A DNA stretch of 64,000 nucleotides, from assembly GCF_014699115.1 (NCBI RefSeq), contig NZ_JACXAD010000022.1, positions 34,233-98,232 of the forward strand, in the 5' to 3' direction. The notes under the pieces were generated by a model that was given only the letters and a program-made list of their open reading frames with translations, was not told the origin of the DNA and ran no database searches. Below, piece after piece: positions 58,952 to 64,000 of this stretch (the first letter of the stretch is position 1; each line of letters starts with the position of its first letter). A program made the position numbers and the translations under genes. This DNA comes from Hymenobacter montanus. Its GTDB lineage: Bacteria; Bacteroidota; Bacteroidia; Cytophagales; Hymenobacteraceae.

Positions 58952-59797
58952 TCAGGGCAGAATCTTGCGGATGTGGTTGGCCTGTTGAATCCGCTCCTCG
59001 AGCCCGGCATAGTCTTCCCGGGCCAGCAGCTCGCGCAAGTGTTGCAACTGGTGCAGGTGCTCGTCGAGCACGTCGAGTACGTTAAGGCGGTTGTGGCGGA
59101 AGATGGGCACCCAGGTAGCGGGCGCGCTTTTGGCCAGCCGTACCGTCGACTCGAAGCCTCCGCTGGCCAGGTCGAAGATGCGCTGCTCCTCTTTTTCCTT
59201 TTCCAGGACGGTGAGCGCCAGCGCGAAAGAAGAGATGTGCGAGATGTGCGACACGTAGGCGGTGTGCAGGTCGTGGTCGGCCCCATCGAGGTAGAGCAGG
59301 CGCATGGGCAGGGCCCGAAACAGCTGCTCCACAACCTGCAGGGCGTCAGGGGCGCTGTTAGCCGTGTCGCAGAGCACCATCGTCTTACCCTCGAACAGGC
59401 CCACCACGGCCGCGTCCGGACCCGAATGCTCGGTGCCGGCCATGGGGTGCGTGGCTACGAAACGGCCGCGGTGGGGATGCTCGGCCACGGCCGCCAGTAG
59501 CGCCTGCTTGGTCGAGCCCACGTCGATGACAACCTGGTGCGCCGCAGTGGCGTCGAGCACGGGCGGCAACACGCTCACCATGGCGTCTACCGGCACGGCC
59601 ACGACGATTAAATCGGCCTGGCGGACGGCGGCGCCCAGGTCGGTCTCGATTTTATCAACCAAGCCCAATTCCAGGGCCCGGTGGGCGTGAGCCGGCTGCT
59701 GCTCCACCCCGATGAGGCAGTGGGCCAAGCCGTGTTGGCGCAGGCTGAGGGCGAGCGAGCCGCCGATGAGCCCCAGGCCGATGATAGTGACAGTCAT
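58952..59797 (-). CDS. tyrA: Prephenate dehydrogenase
   Basis: A 281-residue enzyme. NAD(P)-binding GLGLIGGS is at about residues 7-14. Conserved catalytic and substrate segments are VIDVGSTK, ATHPMAGTEHSGPDAA and DHDLHTAYVSHISH. It oxidises prephenate to 4-hydroxyphenylpyruvate for tyrosine synthesis. No C-terminal ACT domain is present. It lies 110 bases upstream of the DAHP synthase gene in the same operon. Confidence 0.95.
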   Translation of the reverse strand: MTVTIIGLGLIGGSLALSLRQHGLAHCLIGVEQQPAHAHRALELGLVDKIETDLGAAVRQADLIVVAVPVDAMVSVLPPVLDATAAHQVVIDVGSTKQALLAAVAEHPHRGRFVATHPMAGTEHSGPDAAVVGLFEGKTMVLCDTANSAPDALQVVEQLFRALPMRLLYLDGADHDLHTAYVSHISHISSFALALTVLEKEKEEQRIFDLASGGFESTVRLAKSAPATWVPIFRHNRLNVLDVLDEHLHQLQHLRELLAREDYAGLEERIQQANHIRKILP

Positions 59798-60134
59798 TGA
59801 GAGGGTTGGAAATGGGAAGTAGGGAGGTGGGGATTAAGGGGGCATAGCGGGCGGAGCAGCTCGCTCGCATTGTTCAACCAGTGCGTTAGGGCTGCCCCCG
59901 GGAGGCTTTGTCCCTGGCTTGAGGCGCCGCCGGCTCGGTCGACAGGGTGGAGGCAACAGTAGGAGTTGGAGTGGCAGCAGGCTCGGGCCCGGCGGATTCC
60001 GGCTCCGGCTTTCCCGCGATCCATTCAGAGCAGTTTTCGCAGAGAAAAGAATTAAAAATGAAGAATTAAAAATCTGCCGGTCCATTTTTTTAATTCTTCA
60101 TTTTTAATTTTTAATTCCTAAAAAGTACCCTGAC
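59798..60134. other. Gap within the operon holding the dispersed repeat
   Basis: The 337 bases between aminotransferase and tyrA are largely filled by repeat copy 2 (60049-60135) and GC-rich filler; no gene seen. Confidence 0.6.
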
Positions 60135-60135
60135 T
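60049..60135. repeat. Dispersed palindromic repeat, copy 2 (inverted)
   Basis: The AT-rich inverted repeat (arms with GAATTAAAAATGAAGAATT and its complement) is followed by GTACCCTGACTT, the complement of the flank of copy 1 at 16519. The two copies are in opposite orientation. The centre differs (GCCGGTCC versus AGCTGGTC). Confidence 0.8.
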
Positions 60136-61349
60136 TAAGAACCTCTATCTGCTGGGGTCGCCGCCCGCTCCGGCTCAGCGAGGAGGGCGGTTTGGGCTTT
60201 TATCCTGGCCAGGGCCTCGCGCAGCACTGCTTCCGGCTGGCAGAGGCTGGCGCGCACGTAGCCCCAGCCGTTGCTGCCGAAAATGCCCCCCGGCGTGAGG
60301 AATACCCGGGCCTGGGCCAGCACGGCGTCGCTCAAGGCGTAGCCGTCGGCAAAGGCCCGGGGTACCGGGGCCCAGACGAACAGGCCCGTTTGGCCCGGCG
60401 CGGGCGCGCAACCCACCGCCCGGAGCAATTCCACTACCAGCTCCCGGCGGGCGCGGTACGTGGTGTTCAGCGCTTCAAACCAGTCGGAACCCAGCGCCAG
60501 GGCCGCCACGGCGGCCTGCTGCACGCCCAGGAACATGCCCGAGTCCATGTTGCTTTTAAAGCGGAGGACGTCGGATAGCAAGTCGGCCCGGCCCACCAGC
60601 ATGCCCACGCGCCAGCCGGCCAGGTTATGCGACTTGCTCAGGGAGTTAAGCTCCAGCGCCACCTCGCGGGCCTGCGGCACCGCCAGCAGGCTGAGGGGGG
60701 GCGTTTCGTTCAAAATGAAGCCGTACGGGTTGTCGTGCACCAGCAGAATCTGGTGCGCCCGGGCGAAGGCCACCAGCTGGGTCAGAAACGGCAGGTCGGC
60801 GGGCGTGCCCGTGGGCATGTGCGGGTAATTCACCAGCATGAGCTTGACGCGCGAGAGGTCGGTGGCCGCCAGGGCCGCCAGGTCGGGCCGCCAGCCGGTG
60901 GCGGCGGTGAGGTCGTACTCGCGCACCCCGGCCCCGCATATTTCGGCCACGGCGCGGTAGGTGGGGTAGCCAGGGTTGGGAATGAGCACCTCGTCGCCGG
61001 CTTCCAGAAAGGTCATGCCCACGTGCATCAAGCCTTCTTTCGAGCCCAGCAGCGGCAGCACTTCGCTAGTGGCATCGAGGGCCACGCCGTAGTGGCGCTG
61101 GTAGAACTCAGCCATGGCCCCGCGCAGCGCCGGCGTGCCCTGGTAGCCCTGGTAACCGTGGGCGTGGGGCTGCGCCGCGCTAGCGGCAAGGGCGGCGGTT
61201 ACGCTCGGGTGGGGCGGCAAGTCGGGGCTGCCGATGCCCAGGTTGATGATATTAGCACCCGCGGCATTGAGGGCCGCCAACTCGCGCAGCTTGCGCGAGA
61301 AGTAGTATTCGCCAGTGTGGGCCAGCCGGCTGGCAACGGAGACTTGCAT
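60135..61349 (-). CDS. PLP-dependent aminotransferase, class I/II
   Basis: A 404-residue enzyme from ATG 61349. The PLP lysine is in SLSKSHNLAGWRVG (about residue 244), the Asp of VHDNPYGF and the Tyr of PGYPTYR are visible, and NLGIGSPDLPPHPSV marks the fold type I N-terminus. In this operon it probably aminates phenylpyruvate and 4-hydroxyphenylpyruvate. LL-diaminopimelate aminotransferase-like activity is an alternative, since these subfamilies look alike. Confidence 0.9.
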   Translation of the reverse strand: MQVSVASRLAHTGEYYFSRKLRELAALNAAGANIINLGIGSPDLPPHPSVTAALAASAAQPHAHGYQGYQGTPALRGAMAEFYQRHYGVALDATSEVLPLLGSKEGLMHVGMTFLEAGDEVLIPNPGYPTYRAVAEICGAGVREYDLTAATGWRPDLAALAATDLSRVKLMLVNYPHMPTGTPADLPFLTQLVAFARAHQILLVHDNPYGFILNETPPLSLLAVPQAREVALELNSLSKSHNLAGWRVGMLVGRADLLSDVLRFKSNMDSGMFLGVQQAAVAALALGSDWFEALNTTYRARRELVVELLRAVGCAPAPGQTGLFVWAPVPRAFADGYALSDAVLAQARVFLTPGGIFGSNGWGYVRASLCQPEAVLREALARIKAQTALLAEPERAATPADRGS

Positions 61350-61441
61350 GGGCAGTTCGGAGTGAGGCGAGGGTTCTGGCGAGCGGAACGAAGTCACTCG
61401 TTCCCGCTGCGTGACTAATCTGGTACTGTGAAAAACCTTGT

Positions 61442-62380
61442 TTATGGAAGCCGAGCGCTAGTGCTATTAAGGGAGCCTGGTCCCTCCCTGGGCGCAGCTT
61501 GAGCCCGGGGCCGATTGCCTGGCTCTGCCCGCAACGCCCCCGCAACAGCCGTCTCCATGCTGCCCCGGCGGTAAGCGCCCAGCACCCGCAGCTCCTCGGT
61601 GACGGGCTCCAAATCGGTAAGCAGGGCGTTAAACTGGGCCAGGTCCTCGAACTCCACATCGGCGTGAAAGCCGTAGTGCCAGGGCTGGCCGGGGCGGGGG
61701 CACGACTGGAGCTTACTCAGGTTGAGGCCGTGCGCGGCCACGCGGATGAGCACCTGAGCCAAGCTGCCCGGGGCGTGAGGAGCGTGAAAATAGAGCGACG
61801 CCTTGTCGGCGCGGGAGTCGACCACGGCCGTTTCGGCGCGTTGCAGCACCAGGAAGCGAGTGTAGTTGTGTGGGTCGTCGTGGATGCTGCCGACCAGGAT
61901 GCTCAGGCCAAACTGCTCGGCGGCCTGGGCGCCGGCCACCACGGCCACGCCGGGCGACTGGTTCTCGGCCAGCAGTTGGGCGCTGTGGCCGGTATCATCG
62001 GTTTCGACCAGCTTCCAGTGGGGGTAGCGGTCCAGGAAGTCACCGCACTGGCGCAGGGCCATGGGGTGCGAGTGCACGGCTTGCACGTCGGCTAGGCGGG
62101 TGTTGGGCAGGGCCAGCAGGTGTTGGTGAATGGGCAAGTACACTTCGCCCGTGACGCGAATGGCCTGCCGCTCCAGCAGCAGGTAGTTAGGCAGGATGCT
62201 GCCGGCCAGCGAGTTTTCCATGGCCATCAGGCCGGCCTCGGCCGTGCCATTCACCACGTGCGCCACCACCGCGCCGAAAGTGGCGCAGGGCAGCAAGGTC
62301 GGCGCCGCCCCGAAATACTGGCGGGCGGCTACTTCGTGAAAGCTTCCCCGGAACCCTTGAATGGATACGTGTTGCGGCAT
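61442..62380 (-). CDS. pheA: Prephenate dehydratase with ACT domain
   Basis: A 312-residue enzyme. Catalytic segments are SIQGFRGSFHE, AMENSLAGSI and the T-R-F motif in HNYTRFLVL (about residue 175). The ACT regulatory domain (about 195-270) has APGSLAQVLIRVAAHGLNLS and LQSCPRPGQPWHYGF, where Phe is sensed. The last 40 residues are a low-complexity extension. It forms phenylpyruvate. First structural gene of the operon, preceded by two attenuators. Confidence 0.95.
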   Translation of the reverse strand: MPQHVSIQGFRGSFHEVAARQYFGAAPTLLPCATFGAVVAHVVNGTAEAGLMAMENSLAGSILPNYLLLERQAIRVTGEVYLPIHQHLLALPNTRLADVQAVHSHPMALRQCGDFLDRYPHWKLVETDDTGHSAQLLAENQSPGVAVVAGAQAAEQFGLSILVGSIHDDPHNYTRFLVLQRAETAVVDSRADKASLYFHAPHAPGSLAQVLIRVAAHGLNLSKLQSCPRPGQPWHYGFHADVEFEDLAQFNALLTDLEPVTEELRVLGAYRRGSMETAVAGALRAEPGNRPRAQAAPREGPGSLNSTSARLP

Positions 62381-62465
62381 AAGGCTGGTTGCTAGTTTAT
62401 TAGGATTTGAAGAGGTTGCGGCCGGCGGGACGTGGCGGGCAGTGGGTTATCGGGAAACGGGCAAT

Positions 62466-62493
62466 AAAAAAGGGCCTCCGGTGTGCGGGGCCC
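62466..62493 (-). terminator. Attenuator terminator 2
   Basis: Leftward hairpin GGGCC / GGCCC with inner pairs, then TTTTTT, 27 bases after leader peptide 2 and about 85 bases before pheA. Confidence 0.8.
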
Positions 62494-62520
62494 TGCTAGT
62501 GTTGGCGGAGAGTGTGGTGG

Positions 62521-62601
62521 TTAACACGAGCAACAGCGGGCCGGCTTCTGCGGATAGAAGTAGTAGCCGTAAGTAAAAAAGACCTGCTGAGTGGGAGTCA
62601 T
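62521..62601 (-). CDS. Phe/Tyr-rich leader peptide 2
   Basis: A 26-residue ORF whose core QQVFFTYGYYFYPQK holds three Phe and four Tyr codons in eleven positions, ending with several Cys codons. It is followed by a terminator hairpin. This is the layout of an attenuation leader peptide whose translation stalls when Phe- or Tyr-tRNA is scarce, letting RNA polymerase read into pheA. Confidence 0.8.
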   Translation of the reverse strand: MTPTQQVFFTYGYYFYPQKPARCCSC

Positions 62602-62616
62602 GAGCAAAATGAGCAT

Positions 62617-62650
62617 TAAAAAAGCGCCTTCCCGATAAACGAGCGGCGCT
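62617..62650 (-). terminator. Attenuator terminator 1
   Basis: Leftward hairpin AGCGCC / GGCGCT followed by TTTTT. Its loop contains GCTCGTT, which can pair with AACGAGC just after leader peptide 1 and so offers a competing structure. A further hairpin GTTTGT / ACAAAC lies between. Confidence 0.75.
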
Positions 62651-62688
62651 GGAGAAGTTTGTGGATCAGCTACAAACGGCGGCTCGTT

Positions 62689-62742
62689 CTACGCGGCGGC
62701 GCAGAAGTAATAGTAGCCAAAAAAGTAGCGGGTCTGAAGCAT
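62689..62742 (-). CDS. Phe/Tyr-rich leader peptide 1
   Basis: A 17-residue ORF, MLQTRYFFGYYYFCAAA, with three Phe and four Tyr codons. It starts about 12 bases after the predicted transcription start and is followed by competing hairpins and a terminator. This is a clear attenuation leader for the aromatic operon. Confidence 0.85.
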   Translation of the reverse strand: MLQTRYFFGYYYFCAAA

Positions 62743-62760
62743 GGAGCAGTGAATACTGTG

Positions 62761-62791
62761 GCAAGATAGAGATGAGATTAATAAAAGCAAA
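62761..62791 (-). promoter_or_regulatory. Promoter of the Phe/Tyr operon
   Basis: Read leftward, TTTGC (-33) is followed after 18 bases by TATCTTGC (-7), close to the Bacteroidetes consensus TTG...TAnnTTTG. Transcription would start a few bases before leader peptide 1. Confidence 0.6.
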
Positions 62792-63154
62792 TTTTCAGCG
62801 TCCTGTTTTTACGCTGTCCGATGCCTAACTGCCTCGCTATCATTGCCGAAAAGGTGCGAACGATAGGGCCCTGCATCCCACGTACCAGCGTCGCTAGTGA
62901 AGCCTCCCCTGACCCCGTGCGCTAGCGGCGCGAAGCCTGCCGAGAGACAAGCCCGGCGACTGGGACCCGGAACGGAAAGCGGCCGGCTGAGACGAGGACG
63001 CAGCTTGTCTTGCTGGGCCAGAACATTTGGTGACTTTCTTGGCAGTTCGGGTCAAGGCGGGGGGCCGCTTGGTCGTGTTGGGCCAGGACTCATTCACGCC
63101 GAAAACAACTCTTTCAGCCAGTTAAGGTGCCCACGGGAACCCCCTGCCCGGGCG
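62792..63154. other. Intergenic stretch, no gene seen
   Basis: Between the operon promoter and the DinB-family gene. GC-rich sequence with only chance-like open frames. Confidence 0.55.
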
Positions 63155-63679
63155 CTAGGTATGAGTAGCTTGCACCACCCGCGCCGTTACCAGCAATTGG
63201 CCCAGGTGGCGGGTGGTGTGTTCGGCCGCGTGGCCCAGCAGGCCAATAACGGTGGACGGAATCTGGGCCCGGCCCACGCCACGTGCCGTGGTCAGCGCGG
63301 CTTCGGGAGTAGCGCGGAGCTGCTCCAAGGCCCTGTCGACCTGCGTACTGAACTGCTGTAGCAGATGCGCTACCGTACCGGGTTCAATGGTGAGGGGTGC
63401 TTGCTCCGCGGCCAGGGCGGCTAGCTGCCCGGCCGTCAGGGCCTCGGCCCGGGCGTAAGTGAACAGGCGGTCCAGCACGCCGGCCAGATGTTGCAAGTGA
63501 AAGCCCACCGAGGCCACACCGGCAGGCCGCTCGTTGAGCAAGCCCGGCGGGAAGCGGTGCAAGGCGGCGGTCAGCTCTTCGCGGGCTTGCAGCAGGGCGG
63601 CGGCCACGGGCTGGAGCAGCGGCGGCACGCCGGGCAGGGGACCGCGCTGCCACACTTCGGGAAGATTGGGGGAAGACAT
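63155..63679 (-). CDS. DinB-family protein
   Basis: A 174-residue four-helix-bundle protein. Three His that would bind a metal are visible in VGFHLQHLAGVLDR (about residue 62) and GLLGHAAEHTTRHLGQLL (about 155-163), the DinB/YfiT-like layout. Family members include metal-dependent thiol transferases and many of unknown role. It stands alone. Confidence 0.85.
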   Translation of the reverse strand: MSSPNLPEVWQRGPLPGVPPLLQPVAAALLQAREELTAALHRFPPGLLNERPAGVASVGFHLQHLAGVLDRLFTYARAEALTAGQLAALAAEQAPLTIEPGTVAHLLQQFSTQVDRALEQLRATPEAALTTARGVGRAQIPSTVIGLLGHAAEHTTRHLGQLLVTARVVQATHT

Positions 63680-64000
63680 TTTTGGGGAGTAAAAAAGTTG
63701 AGGTGCTATTTACGGGGTGCTGAGTTGACTTTCGGGCGCTAGTTTATCCCTGGGGCAGGTGCCCTTATTGGTCCAAGGATCATTACTTGCTTCGGGGATG
63801 TTAGGGTAGGAGAGCTTGTCTGTGAATCCTCCGGGCGAGGAGCTTTACCATGCTTCGCCTGGGCACTATTACTCAACAGGCCGCTTTAATTAAAGAGTGT
63901 TGTTTGCCGGTTCCCGGGTCTGTCCTAGGCTGTACGGACAATTATCTTTGGGTTCGTGAGCAATCTGGATGAAATCAGTGACCGGGCATGGGCGGCGTTG
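63680..64000. other. Terminal stretch, no gene seen
   Basis: No open frame or RNA gene can be supported in the last 321 bases. Confidence 0.55.

Noticed and set aside
62897..63361. A 154-codon open frame on the + strand
   Set aside because: Its second half is antisense to the DinB-family gene and its first half lacks protein-like character.

Overview
The window looks like chromosome of a Hymenobacter-like member of the Bacteroidetes (Cytophagales). This rests on GC-rich coding with almost no Shine-Dalgarno sequences, two secreted proteins with Bacteroidetes type IX secretion (T9SS) C-terminal sorting domains, a Bacteroidetes-type promoter (-33 TTG, -7 TAnnTTTG-like) and the Bacteroidetes arrangement of the Phe/Tyr operon. 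The genus is an inference; no rRNA is present.

Region 1 (1 to about 14.1 kb) is most of an integrative mobilizable element. It has a 5'-truncated tyrosine recombinase, an XRE regulator facing a small DNA-binding protein across a palindromic operator, several excisionase-like helix-turn-helix proteins, a RepA-like ATPase and a DUF6371/Toprim-like primase separated by an iteron/dyad cluster that may be the origin, a GIY-YIG/NUMOD3 endonuclease, a MOBV (Mob/Pre) relaxase and many small unknown genes. It also carries a single phage baseplate-hub gene homologous to the hub of the prophage further along. The element stops against the 3' end of an initiator tRNA-fMet gene, the probable attachment site.

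Region 2 (14.1-18.9 kb) is host sequence: an MFS/Tet-family exporter, a small unknown protein, one intact T9SS-sorted secreted protein and the 3' part of its tandem paralogue.

Region 3 (18,935-53,527) is an apparently complete 34.6 kb Mu-like transposable prophage with a contractile tail, inserted in that paralogue; the 5' part of the broken gene resumes at 53,528. A 6-bp sequence shared by both junctions (CATTTG) and GGGACAAA motifs 17-19 bp inside each end define the borders. From its control end (right) it reads leftward: S24-type repressor, operators, Ner-like regulator, MuA transposase, MuB ATPase, a second ATPase, Gam, GemA and small early genes. A head module on the + strand (terminase, DUF1320, portal-F fusion, G, tail terminator) and a long - strand module (protease, capsid, lysis cassette, sheath, tube, frameshifted chaperone, tape measure, baseplate, fibres) diverge from a point almost exactly at the phage's physical centre, which holds a large palindrome.

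Region 4 (53.8-64 kb) is host sequence again: an M13 metallopeptidase lipoprotein, Hsp20, a Phe/Tyr operon (prephenate dehydratase, aminotransferase, prephenate dehydrogenase, DAHP synthase-chorismate mutase) and a DinB-family protein. The Phe/Tyr operon is preceded by two tandem attenuators, each with a leader peptide packed with Phe and Tyr codons.

The most notable observations are the tandem attenuator, two covarying tRNA-minihelix-like RNA elements in the phage early operon, the tail-hub gene in the mobilizable element, the -1 frameshift in the tail chaperone, the precise reconstruction of the prophage insertion, and the palindrome at the prophage centre.
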